Shown here: positions 9,089 through 16,266 of the stretch, in pieces
How the letters are laid out: every line of letters begins with the position of its first letter
How positions within the stretch are numbered: position 1 is the stretch's first letter
Source: DATELY01 sp035276085
Lineage (GTDB): Bacteria; Pseudomonadota; Gammaproteobacteria; Steroidobacterales; Steroidobacteraceae
DNA: 44,047 bases
Direction of reading: 5' to 3'
Assembly: GCA_035276085.1 (NCBI GenBank)
Contig: DATELY010000163.1
Location: 1 to 44,047, forward strand
Made by a program: the position numbers and the translations under genes
Notes under the pieces: generated by a model
The model's input: only the letters and a program-made list of their open reading frames with translations
What the model was told of the DNA's origin: nothing
Database searches by the model: none

Positions 9089-10342
9089 TCACGACCCCGA
9101 CGCCAACGCCGTCGCGAGCGCGTGCTGCACCTTCCCACTCCGCAGCGCCTGTTCCATCCAGGTGTTCACTTCCGCGAGCAGTGCCGGATCTCGCGGCAGC
9201 AACCATGCTTTCTCACTGCGGGTGAATGTCTGCGGCGTCGCGCGACAGAGTTGCGGATGCGCGCGGATCTGCAGCTCCACTTCGACATCGTCCGTCACCA
9301 TGACGTCGGCGCGGCGCGCGGCGATTTCATCGAACACGGCCCGATTGTCAGGAAAGATGCGCAGCTCGGCGCGGCTCAGCTTCTCACGCGCGAAGCGTTC
9401 GTTGGTGCCGCCCGGGTTCGCGATCACGCGGGTACCCGGGTGATTGATCTCTTCCAGCGTATCGAAGCGCGTCTGCTCGCCGCAGCGAACGATCGGCGTC
9501 TTGCCGCCGGTGTGATAGGGCGACGAGAACGTCGCAATGGCCGCGCGCTCGGGGGTGATGCTGATACCACCGGCTGCGATGTCGAAACGGCCCGCTTCGT
9601 AGTCCTGCATCAAGGTCGGCCAACTCGTGCGGACGAAGCGCACCTGCAGCCGCTCCTGCGCGGCGAAGGCTGAGATGAGTTGTACGTCGGCGCCGGCCAA
9701 CTCGCCGCTGCGCTCGAGCGCAAACGGCGCGTAATCCCCCGGCACGCCGACGAGCAGCAAGCCGCTGGCACGGATGCGTGCAAGGCCGGGCGCTGCGATG
9801 CGGGTGAAGCGACCCAGCGCCTGCAACAGCGCATCGGCATCGTCCTGCGTCAGATTCGCATGCGCACGCACGCGCTCCGCATAACGAGTCTCGAAGTTGG
9901 CGGCAGAGAGCTCGGGCACGCTCACGTACAGTGCTCGCAGCAGTTCTGAGCCGATGTCGTCCAGCGCGGGCCGCAGTTCCGTATTCAGATCGCGCGCAGC
10001 CGCGGTGGGCGCGCCGCTCTTCTCCCACTCGACGAACGCGCGTCTCTGCTCCCTGCGCGCCCATTTCATCTGCAGCTCGAAGAAATCCGCCAACGCTTCC
10101 GGCTCGATGCCGAGCACGCGCCCCTGCGCGCGCATGCGTTCGAGCAACTCGCGCTCGCGCTCGGGATCGTTGATCGGCAGCTGGTGCACCCACTTCCATG
10201 CGGCCACATCGCGCATCGCCGCGCGGCGCTGGACGGTCAGCTCGACGATGCGATCGATATCCTGTGCTGGATCGGCAAAAACGGGCGCTGCCTGCACATT
10301 GCCGGCAAGCAACCAACACAACGCCAAGAGGGGAAGGAGCAC
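9089..10342 (-). CDS. Periplasmic bifunctional chorismate mutase (AroQ-gamma)/cyclohexadienyl dehydratase (PheC)
   Basis: 417 aa. A signal peptide ends at VQA (about residue 18). Residues about 25-110 match secreted AroQ-gamma chorismate mutases: RRAAMRDVAAWKW, PINDPERE, FFELQMKWAR. Residues about 185-415 match PheC, a binding-protein-fold dehydratase: AAGGISITPERAAIATFSSP, GKTPIVRC, NPGGTNERFAREKLSRAELR, MVTDDVEVELQ, EKAWLLPRDP. Together they would convert chorismate to prephenate and then to phenylpyruvate (or arogenate to phenylalanine) in the periplasm. In Pseudomonas these are separate proteins. I choose GTG at 10342 because GAGGG lies 6 nt upstream and a signal peptide begins at once; the longer frame runs into a foldback repeat. 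The physiological purpose of periplasmic phenylalanine synthesis is unsettled. Confidence 0.9.
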   Translation of the reverse strand: MLLPLLALCWLLAGNVQAAPVFADPAQDIDRIVELTVQRRAAMRDVAAWKWVHQLPINDPERERELLERMRAQGRVLGIEPEALADFFELQMKWARREQRRAFVEWEKSGAPTAAARDLNTELRPALDDIGSELLRALYVSVPELSAANFETRYAERVRAHANLTQDDADALLQALGRFTRIAAPGLARIRASGLLLVGVPGDYAPFALERSGELAGADVQLISAFAAQERLQVRFVRTSWPTLMQDYEAGRFDIAAGGISITPERAAIATFSSPYHTGGKTPIVRCGEQTRFDTLEEINHPGTRVIANPGGTNERFAREKLSRAELRIFPDNRAVFDEIAARRADVMVTDDVEVELQIRAHPQLCRATPQTFTRSEKAWLLPRDPALLAEVNTWMEQALRSGKVQHALATALASGS

Positions 10343-10394
10343 GCGCTGCCCTCGGAATGAAGTACAGCGCGCGATTGTAGCGGGGGAGGTGGGT

Positions 10395-10496
10395 TCTGGT
10401 CGGCTGGCTTGCTGGTCGGCTGGCCAGAATGCAAAGACACCTCTGGCCAGCAAGCCAGCTGACCAGCTGACCAGCTAGCCGACCAGCCAGCTGGCC
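10395..10496. repeat. Foldback repeat (GCTGGTC / GACCAGC word family)
   Basis: The left arm (10395-10428) reiterates GGTCGGCTGGCTTGCTGGTC, and the right arm (10443-10496) reiterates its complement (GCCAGCTGACCAGCTGACC). It ends two bases before the stop codon of the 10498 gene, so it is a 3' hairpin of that gene, and it lies upstream of the aroQ-pheC start. Confidence 0.8.
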
Positions 10497-10497
10497 G

Positions 10498-10692
10498 CTA
10501 CCGCATGAACATCCCAATGAAGCGACTCAACAAGGACGGCTGCAGGGCTTCGACGTGCAATCCCGGGGACATGTAGGGCACGTCGTGCAAGTCGAGACGC
10601 AGCAAATCGGTGTCTGCATCGAGCGCAGGGGCAGTTGCGCGCGCAGCTACCGCAGAGGGACGCGCGGACTGGGCAGAGGCGGGTGAACTCAT
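10498..10692 (-). CDS. Small protein of unknown function
   Basis: 64 aa, from an ATG preceded by GGAGATTTC, a reasonable ribosome site. The N-terminal half is Ala/Ser-rich and probably disordered. The C-terminal half is more structured (LLRLDLHDVPYMSPGLHVEA, then a hydrophobic-basic tail LLSRFIGMFMR that could be a membrane-touching helix). There is no recognisable domain or signal peptide. The stop codon abuts the 10395-10496 foldback. The gene is isolated, with the aroQ-pheC fusion downstream on the same strand. I accept it mainly on its start signals and position. Confidence 0.5.
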   Translation of the reverse strand: MSSPASAQSARPSAVAARATAPALDADTDLLRLDLHDVPYMSPGLHVEALQPSLLSRFIGMFMR

Positions 10693-10901
10693 GAAATCTC
10701 CGTGGCGGCGAAAACGTTCTACGTGGGCAAGCGTAGAAGATCGATCGCAGCGGGATGCGTGCTTCAGTTCACGTTCGCATTGCGATCGACGCGCGTGGAA
10801 ACCTTATGTCCAGCGCTTGTCGCGGCTGCCCGACGAGTGCAGGCTTGTGTTCGGATCATCTCGCGATAACAGTGCAGCCCATCTCCGCAAGAGCTCACAC
10901 A

Positions 10902-11372
10902 ATGAGAACTGCCACACTCATTTTTCTGATCCTCCTGGTCGGTTTGAGCGCATGCGAACCGAAGGCACCCGAGAAACCGAACAAGCCGCCAACGCCCAAC
11001 ACGGCGGACGTTGCATCCGACTCGGAACGGCGCCCCACGCTGACCACGCACATCGCTGCCGGCGGCAAACGCACGCAGTACAGCGCGTATTTCGAGGGTC
11101 CGCAGCTCACGGAGATCAAGGAGAGCACCGGCGCCGCAAACGGCGCGATATCCGAGTATCACTATCACGGCGCACGGCTTCTCAAATACACGCATGCAGA
11201 GCCCACGGGAGAGGCCACGCTGCTCGAGCTCGATGATCAAGGACGCGTGCAACGTGCGATTGCGGGCACGCGCGAGTTGGCCGCCGCGGAGATCGATGCG
11301 ATCCGCACGCATGCGCAGCTGTTGCGCAGTCATGCGTTGGCGCAGCAAGCCTCGCGCATGCACATGCAGTGA
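10902..11372 (+). CDS. Putative lipoprotein of unknown function
   Basis: 156 aa from ATG 10902. A hydrophobic leader ends in LVGLSAC, a lipobox with the lipidated cysteine near residue 17. A Pro/Lys-rich linker (EPKAPEKPNKPPTP) follows, then a domain with YHYHGARLLKYTH and LLELDDQGRVQRAI that looks like two beta-hairpins, and a helical Ala/His-rich tail. It would be anchored in a membrane facing the periplasm. I do not recognise a family. A longer frame upstream exists, but the lipobox fixes this start; no strong Shine-Dalgarno is seen. Confidence 0.7.
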   Translation: MRTATLIFLILLVGLSACEPKAPEKPNKPPTPNTADVASDSERRPTLTTHIAAGGKRTQYSAYFEGPQLTEIKESTGAANGAISEYHYHGARLLKYTHAEPTGEATLLELDDQGRVQRAIAGTRELAAAEIDAIRTHAQLLRSHALAQQASRMHMQ

Positions 11373-11585
11373 GGCGTCCGTCGCCTTCGCCACGGGCTGT
11401 GCGTCGATTCCGTCACGACCTGAGCGTCAACGCACGCGTACTGGATCCATAACGCTCCCCTCCGCGGATCACGTGTCGCCGGAGTCCGACGCGCAACGCA
11501 TGTCGGAACTCGTGTTTGGGCTTCGCGTTACCCCAGCGCGTCAGCAATGCTGGGCGCATCTAAGCCCATATAGGAGGAGACCGCC

Positions 11586-11861
11586 ATGCGTACATCGATG
11601 ATGGACAAAGCAGTGGCCTTGCTTGCGGCCGGATTGTTCTCGACGGCCTTGATGGCAGGCGATCAGCACGCCAGCACGTTCGAGTCGCTGGACAAGAACT
11701 CGGACCAGCAGATCAGCAAATCCGAAGCTCAAGGCGACAAGATGTTGTCCGACAGCTTCGCCTCGGCCGATTCGAACGGCGATGGTTACCTGAGCAAGAC
11801 GGAGTTCAAGGCGGCGTCTAGTGCCACCACGCCTCCGTCCGCGTCCCGTCCTTCCTCATAG
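11586..11861 (+). CDS. Secreted EF-hand calcium-binding protein
   Basis: 91 aa with an excellent ribosome site (AGGAGGAGACCGCC before ATG). Residues 1-24 are a signal peptide ending ALMAG. Two 12-residue EF-hand loops are visible: residues 36-47 (D-N-D spacing, final E) and residues 62-73 (DSNGDGYLSKTE, a textbook loop with D1, N3, D5, E12). The tail is Ser/Pro/Thr-rich. It is a small calmodulin-like protein likely binding Ca2+ in the periplasm; partner unknown. It appears monocistronic, followed by two hairpins at 11902-11924 and 11939-11975. Confidence 0.85.
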   Translation: MRTSMMDKAVALLAAGLFSTALMAGDQHASTFESLDKNSDQQISKSEAQGDKMLSDSFASADSNGDGYLSKTEFKAASSATTPPSASRPSS

Positions 11862-11901
11862 GAGCCCCACCGCCAGTAACCCAGGGAACTCACGGCATCT
11901 T

Positions 11902-11924
11902 GGCGCGCTTGATCTAAGCACGCC
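11902..11924 (+). terminator. Hairpin downstream of EF-hand gene
   Basis: GGCGCGCTT and AAGCACGCC pair around a GATCT loop with one mismatch. No T-tract follows directly, so this may be an mRNA 3' hairpin and not the termination point itself. Confidence 0.45.
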
Positions 11925-11938
11925 TGATAGGTGAGATT

Positions 11939-11975
11939 GGGGCCTCGTGGCGTCGAGCTGCGGGGCCCTTTCATT
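11939..11975 (+). terminator. Possible rho-independent terminator of the EF-hand gene
   Basis: GGGGCC pairs with GGCCCT across a short loop and is followed by TTTCATTT. Its position 80 bp after the stop and before the next start suits a terminator. Confidence 0.45.
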
Positions 11976-12010
11976 TGCAACAGTCGCGCGCTCACTCAAG
12001 GACTCAAGCG

Positions 12011-12325
12011 ATGGCCATACCCTGGATGCAGATCGTCAAGTGGATGCCGTCCATCGTGCAGGTCTCCCGCGAGCTCATCGCGCGCACCCAGCGCGAGCCG
12101 CCGATCGACACGCGCAATGCGTCTCATGATGAACTGGCGCAACGCATCGCAAGGCTGGAGGACAACGAGCGGCGCCAGGCGGAGCTCGTCAATCAGATGG
12201 CAGAGCAGCTCTCCCAATTCTCGCAAGTGCTGCTGATCATGCGTCGCCGGCAGATCTGGCTGGGCATCGCACTCGCAGTGGCTGCAGGGATTGCGATTGC
12301 CGCCGTCGTTCTGGCGACTCGTTAG
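12011..12325 (+). CDS. Small coiled-coil, tail-anchored membrane protein of unknown function
   Basis: 104 aa from ATG 12011, with AAGGA about 8 nt upstream. The middle (about 35-75) is charged and helical (RIARLEDNERRQAELVNQMA), consistent with a coiled coil. Residues about 80-102 form a single hydrophobic helix (IWLGIALAVAAGIAIAAVVL) ending in ATR, so the bulk would lie in the cytoplasm with a C-terminal anchor. No family is recognised. Its last codons overlap by 4 bp the 3' end of the convergent protease gene at 12322, leaving no room for separate terminators. Confidence 0.7.
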   Translation: MAIPWMQIVKWMPSIVQVSRELIARTQREPPIDTRNASHDELAQRIARLEDNERRQAELVNQMAEQLSQFSQVLLIMRRRQIWLGIALAVAAGIAIAAVVLATR

Positions 12326-13134
12326 CCGCCCTTCTTCGCCGCTTGATACAGCGGGAGCACGCGCGGGATGTCCGCCTCCAGCTGCTTCTCGCGCGAGCCG
12401 CTGGATGGATGCGTGCTCAGGAATTCGGGACCACCACCGCCACCCACCTTGGCCATCTTCTGCCACAGCGTCACGGCCGCATTCGGGTCATAGCCGGCGC
12501 GGGCCATCAGCTCCAAGCCAATACGATCGGCCTCCGATTCCTGTTCGCGGCTATGCGGCAGCTGGAACGTCACGGCGGTCACCTGGCTGGCCAGCTGCAT
12601 CATTCCCTCGCCCGCACCCGTGACAGCGGCAACACCGGCCAGTGCCAGCTGTTCTGCATACGCACGCGAAACACGTTCCCGCGTGTGTTCCCGTAAGGCG
12701 TGCGCCATTTCGTGCCCAATCACCGCAGACAACTCCGCATCGCTCGCTTGCAGTTTCTCGATCAGCCCGGTGTACACCATGATCTTGCCGCCGGGCATGC
12801 AGTACGCGTTGACGTCGTCCGACGACTGAACATTGACTTCCCAATTCCACTTCGCCGCATCGGGTCGGAAGACCGTTGTCTGCGGGATCAGCCGCTGCGC
12901 GATCGCGCGGACGCGCTGGACCTGCTTCGACTCCTTGTTCAGCGCACCTGCTTTTTTTGCCTTGTCCAGCTCCTGGGCATAGGCCTGCTCGGCGCCCTTT
13001 TCCACGTCGCTTTCGGAGACGAGCATCATCTGCTTGCGTTCGACCCCGATGGCGCCGGGGTTGGTCGTTTGCACGGTCGAGCACGCCGCCAGCGCCGAAC
13101 TGAACACGAGTGCGGCCCATCTGTTTGCACGCAT
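12322..13134 (-). CDS. M48-family metalloprotease lipoprotein (LoiP/BepA-like)
   Basis: 270 aa from ATG 13134. The leader ends SALAACS, a lipobox with cysteine near residue 18. The catalytic zinc motif HEMAH is at 141-145, and the third ligand is in ESEADRIGLELM (about 201). The order lipobox, short helical region, M48 domain fits outer-membrane-associated proteases such as LoiP, which degrade misassembled envelope proteins. The end is GGGGGPEFLSTHPSSGSR, the usual M48 STHP motif. A longer frame to 13224 would bury the lipobox and is less likely. It overlaps the convergent 12011 gene by 4 bp. Confidence 0.88.
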   Translation of the reverse strand: MRANRWAALVFSSALAACSTVQTTNPGAIGVERKQMMLVSESDVEKGAEQAYAQELDKAKKAGALNKESKQVQRVRAIAQRLIPQTTVFRPDAAKWNWEVNVQSSDDVNAYCMPGGKIMVYTGLIEKLQASDAELSAVIGHEMAHALREHTRERVSRAYAEQLALAGVAAVTGAGEGMMQLASQVTAVTFQLPHSREQESEADRIGLELMARAGYDPNAAVTLWQKMAKVGGGGGPEFLSTHPSSGSREKQLEADIPRVLPLYQAAKKGG

Positions 13135-13210
13135 GAGGTTGAACCCTTTTCGATTCGCTAATGAACAAAAAAACGCGACGTCCGCAAGCGCAGTTCCGAC
13201 TAGTATGAAA

Positions 13211-13276
13211 AGGCTACGGGCCACAGGCGACGGCCAGAGAGGTAGCGCCTCTGACCAACCGCCAACCGCTTTTTTT
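13211..13276. repeat. Composite foldback repeat (GGCTACGG and AACCGCCAACCGC words)
   Basis: GGCTACGGGCCACAGGCGAC with GGCCAGA shares words with the 20555-20635 element, and AACCGCCAACCGC is the reverse complement of the 21808-21840 words. A central hairpin (CAGAGAGG/CCTCTG) separates them and seven Ts follow at 13270-13276. It is downstream of the SRPBCC gene and upstream of the M48 gene. Confidence 0.6.
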
Positions 13277-13295
13277 CATACGGAGCCGTGGAGCA

Positions 13296-13829
13296 TCACT
13301 TCGGTTTGTCCGGCGTGCCCGTGTTGATCAGACGCGCGAGTCGCTCGACTTGAACGGCCAACACTTCGTCGACCACGGGCGCAAGATCGCTCAACGGCCG
13401 CGCTGCATACCCACCGACGCTGTATGTCATCGTGATCTGGGTTCCCGCGGCCGTGGGGGCGATGTCCCACGTCATCCGTCCGGTCACGGCCAGCTCCTGC
13501 AGCGGCCCCAGGGCGCCACTGAGGCGCAGATGTTTCACCGGCTCGGCATAGAGCACACGCATGTGTTCGATACCGCCGTACAGACCGAGCTTCTCGCAGA
13601 AGCAACCTCCCACGATCGGATCGAGACTCAAATTGCGCGCATCGTTGGAATACGTGTGCTGCGGCTCCCACCAGCGTGCAATGTCGGTTAACGCGGCCCA
13701 CGCAGTCGTCGGCGGCCCGGTGACCTCCGTGCGCTGCCGGACCGTGAAACCGTGCTCCGAGCTGTCGGTGACTTCGGCTTGCGCCGCAAATGCCATGAGC
13801 AGGCCGGCGGCAGCAATCATCTTGGACAT
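13296..13829 (-). CDS. Secreted SRPBCC-fold (polyketide cyclase-like) protein
   Basis: 177 aa with AGGAAACA just before the ATG. Residues 1-18 are a signal peptide (LLMAFAAQAE). The rest has START/SRPBCC features: a strand (FTVRQRTEVTGPPTTAWAAL), the helix TDIARWWEPQHTY, the central GGCFCEKLG, VLYAEPVKHLRLSGALGPLQ, and a long C-terminal helix (VVDEVLAVQVERLARLI). These proteins bind hydrophobic ligands in a helix-grip cavity; ligand and partner here are unknown. It is divergent from the dienelactone hydrolase gene, with 123 bp between the two start codons. Confidence 0.78.
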   Translation of the reverse strand: MSKMIAAAGLLMAFAAQAEVTDSSEHGFTVRQRTEVTGPPTTAWAALTDIARWWEPQHTYSNDARNLSLDPIVGGCFCEKLGLYGGIEHMRVLYAEPVKHLRLSGALGPLQELAVTGRMTWDIAPTAAGTQITMTYSVGGYAARPLSDLAPVVDEVLAVQVERLARLINTGTPDKPK

Positions 13830-13952
13830 TGTTTCCTGGCTCCCCTGTCGCGACGGATGTTAACTGCGCCGTCGGGGATGCTCCAGGGCCGGACGTTCCA
13901 GGCAGCGCACGAAGTGCTAGCCTTACGGCCCGCGAAGCACGAGGAATGGACC

Positions 13953-14672
13953 ATGGCACTGCAAGAGAAGATCGTCGAGTACCGGGATGGCGAGGTCGCC
14001 TGCAAAGGGTTCTATTGCTATGACGATGCCTTCGCAACACCGCAGCCCGCCGTCTTGATCAGTCATACGTGGGCCGGACGCGGCGAATTCGAGGAGCGCA
14101 AAGCCCGACGCCTCGCCTGGCACGGGTATGCATGCTTCGCGCTGGACATGTTCGGTAATGGCAAGCGCGGCGCGAACAACGATGAGAACACGCAGCTGAT
14201 CACGCCGTTCGTACAGGACCGCACTCTCATGGCCCGGCGTATTCAGGCCGCACTGACCGCCGTGCGCGCGCAACCTCGAGTGGACAAGAACCGCGTCGCC
14301 GCCATGGGCTTTTGCTTCGGCGGGATGTGCGTGCTCGATCTGGCGCGCAGCGGTGCGGACGTGCGCGGCGTCGTGAGCTTCCATGGCTTGCTGAAACCGC
14401 CCGTTTCAACCGCACAGACCCAGATCAAGTCCAAGGTGCTCGTTCTGCATGGCAGCGCCGATCCGCTGGCCCCCGTCGAAGATGTCGTAGCGCTGCAGAA
14501 AGAGCTCACCCAGGCGAAGGCAGATTGGCAGGTCCACGTGTACGGCGGCACGTCGCACGCCTTCACGAACCCGCAAGCCAGGGATTCGGCATCCGGCCTG
14601 GTGTACAAGGAAGAAGCCGATCGCCGCTCGTGGCACACCCTCATCAACTTCCTCGAAGAAGTCCTGCGCTGA
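13953..14672 (+). CDS. Dienelactone hydrolase family protein
   Basis: 239 aa from ATG 13953 with GAGGAA 7 nt upstream. It is an alpha/beta hydrolase of the dienelactone hydrolase group, recognised by the Cys nucleophile in GFCFGG (C121), aspartate in HGSADP (D170) and histidine in GTSHAFTNP (H202). The length matches the family (about 230-245). The cytosolic enzyme hydrolyses lactone or ester substrates; without ring-cleavage genes nearby I cannot claim an aromatic catabolic role. It lies 9 bp before folE, so the two are probably cotranscribed, though a functional link is not evident. Confidence 0.88.
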   Translation: MALQEKIVEYRDGEVACKGFYCYDDAFATPQPAVLISHTWAGRGEFEERKARRLAWHGYACFALDMFGNGKRGANNDENTQLITPFVQDRTLMARRIQAALTAVRAQPRVDKNRVAAMGFCFGGMCVLDLARSGADVRGVVSFHGLLKPPVSTAQTQIKSKVLVLHGSADPLAPVEDVVALQKELTQAKADWQVHVYGGTSHAFTNPQARDSASGLVYKEEADRRSWHTLINFLEEVLR

Positions 14673-14681
14673 AGGACCCCC

Positions 14682-15263
14682 ATGACCGAACGCAAAGTCA
14701 CTCAAGCGGCTGCCGAAGAGGCGATCCGCACCTTGTTGCTCTGGGCCGGCGAAGATCCGCAGCGGGAAGGGCTGCGCGATACGCCGAGCCGCGTCGTCAA
14801 GGCGTATCGCGATTGGTTCTCCGGCTACGCGGCCGATCCCGCAGAGTACCTGCGCCGCACCTTCGAGGAAGTCGCCGGCTACGATGAGATGATCGTGCTG
14901 CGCGACATCGAATTCGAATCGCATTGCGAGCATCACATGGCGCCGATCATCGGTCGCGCTCACATCGGCTATCTGCCCACCAACAAGGTGGTCGGCATCA
15001 GCAAGCTCGCGCGTGTGGTGAACGGCTATGCGCGGCGCTTTCAGGTGCAAGAGAAACTCACCGCGGAGATCGCAGGCTGCATCAACGACGTGCTCAAACC
15101 GCGTGGCGTGGGCGTCGTCATCGATGCCGCGCACCAGTGCATGACGACTCGCGGCGTGCACAAGCGACGGGTCTCGATGATCACGAGCACGATGTTGGGT
15201 GGGTTTCGGGAGGATGCGCGGACGCGTGCGGAGTTCCTGCAGTTCATTGGGATCAGGGGGTAG
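14682..15263 (+). CDS. folE: GTP cyclohydrolase I
   Basis: 193 aa. FolE converts GTP to dihydroneopterin triphosphate, the first step of tetrahydrofolate (and pterin or queuosine) synthesis. Zinc and catalytic residues are C82 and H85 in SHCEHHMAP and C153 in HQCMTTRGV. Other family blocks are LRDTPSRVVKAY, LPTNKVVGISKLARVV and the C-terminal TRAEFLQFI. Start ATG 14682 lies 9 nt after the hydrolase stop. It ends close to a perfect 39-bp inverted repeat. Confidence 0.96.
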   Translation: MTERKVTQAAAEEAIRTLLLWAGEDPQREGLRDTPSRVVKAYRDWFSGYAADPAEYLRRTFEEVAGYDEMIVLRDIEFESHCEHHMAPIIGRAHIGYLPTNKVVGISKLARVVNGYARRFQVQEKLTAEIAGCINDVLKPRGVGVVIDAAHQCMTTRGVHKRRVSMITSTMLGGFREDARTRAEFLQFIGIRG

Positions 15264-15301
15264 GGGGTGGGTTTGCCCTCCATCTCAACCCTGGGTGGAT
15301 T

Positions 15302-15407
15302 TGCCCCCACCCCAACCCTCCCCCGCTCCGCAGGGGAGGGGGCCAGAGTCGCCGCGCAGTTTCTTACTCCCTCCCCTGCGGAGCGGGGGAGGGTTGGGGT
15401 GGGGGCA
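15302..15407. repeat. Perfect 39-bp inverted repeat between convergent genes
   Basis: The arms 15302-15340 and 15369-15407 are exact reverse complements with a 28-nt spacer. The same 39 bp also occur at 6715-6753. It lies between folE (+) and the EEP nuclease (-) and so can form a very stable bidirectional hairpin, probably a transcription end or mRNA-stabilising element. Confidence 0.92.
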
Positions 15408-15423
15408 GGCAGACAGGCAGCAA

Positions 15424-16266
15424 CTACACACTCGTCTCCAACTCCCGCTGCGCGCCCTTGAGACTCACCCGCTCATCCATCAGCGGTGCGCGCAGCAGGT
15501 TCGGATCCACCATCGCCTTGATCGGCAAATGATCTGACGCTTTGCGCGCGAGCGGCGTGCGATGCGCCGTGGCCTGCAACAGTGCTCCGCGTGGCCGCAC
15601 CCATACACGCGACAGCGCCAACATGGGCCAGAACGTCGGAAACTCCTTCGGCGCCGGCGGCTCGCCGAATACGCCGTGCACGGCGTTGAGATTGCCGGAG
15701 CGCGGGTACCACTCGTTCATGTCGCCCAGCAGGATGACGGGCAGATCGAGTGGACCGGAGGCAATCGCTGCCAGCAGCTTGCGCCATTGAAAGTTGCGCT
15801 CGCGCGTGCGTAGACCGAGATGCGCTGCGATCACGCGCACGCTTATGCCGTGCATGTCGAGCTCCACATCGAGCGCGCCGCGCGGTTCGTACCACGAGTA
15901 GCTCAGATCGTGCCGCTGCACGCTCAGCGGTTTGAAGCGGGTGAGCAATGCATTCCCGTATTCGCCCGTGTGCCAGATGATGCGCAGTCCGGCCACCGCC
16001 TGCATGCCCGTTTCATGGGCGAGAAAGTCCAGCTGCATCGACTCCTTGTGCTCGCCGGGTTGATTGTCGACCTCCTGCAGCGCGATGAGATCGCAATTGA
16101 GCTCGTGCAACACGCGACAGATGCGTGCCGCGTCCTTGCGTCCGTCCATGCCGATACAGCGATGAATGTTGTACGAGGCGACACCGAACGGCTCGAGCGG
16201 AGCTTGCACGAGCCGCTTCGTATCACGCTGCCGGAACGCGGTGTTCATCATCCACTGCCCGTGCAT
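15424..16266 (-). CDS. Endonuclease/exonuclease/phosphatase (EEP) family protein
   Basis: 280 aa. EEP-fold motifs in order are: VASYNIHR (N33), LIALQEVDNQ (metal-binding E65), VIAAHLGLR, VILLGDMNEW (D and N) and RKASDHLPIKAMV (final D-H). The family cleaves phosphodiesters or phosphoesters of DNA, inositol phosphates or lipids using Mg2+. No signal peptide is clear. I choose ATG 16266 because GAGGG sits 8 nt upstream; MMNTAF at 16251 is the alternative. The start lies inside the 3' end of the PLD-VTT gene (44-bp overlap), so the two are cotranscribed and likely coupled, suggesting action on the same lipid or phosphate substrate. Confidence 0.85.
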   Translation of the reverse strand: MHGQWMMNTAFRQRDTKRLVQAPLEPFGVASYNIHRCIGMDGRKDAARICRVLHELNCDLIALQEVDNQPGEHKESMQLDFLAHETGMQAVAGLRIIWHTGEYGNALLTRFKPLSVQRHDLSYSWYEPRGALDVELDMHGISVRVIAAHLGLRTRERNFQWRKLLAAIASGPLDLPVILLGDMNEWYPRSGNLNAVHGVFGEPPAPKEFPTFWPMLALSRVWVRPRGALLQATAHRTPLARKASDHLPIKAMVDPNLLRAPLMDERVSLKGAQRELETSV

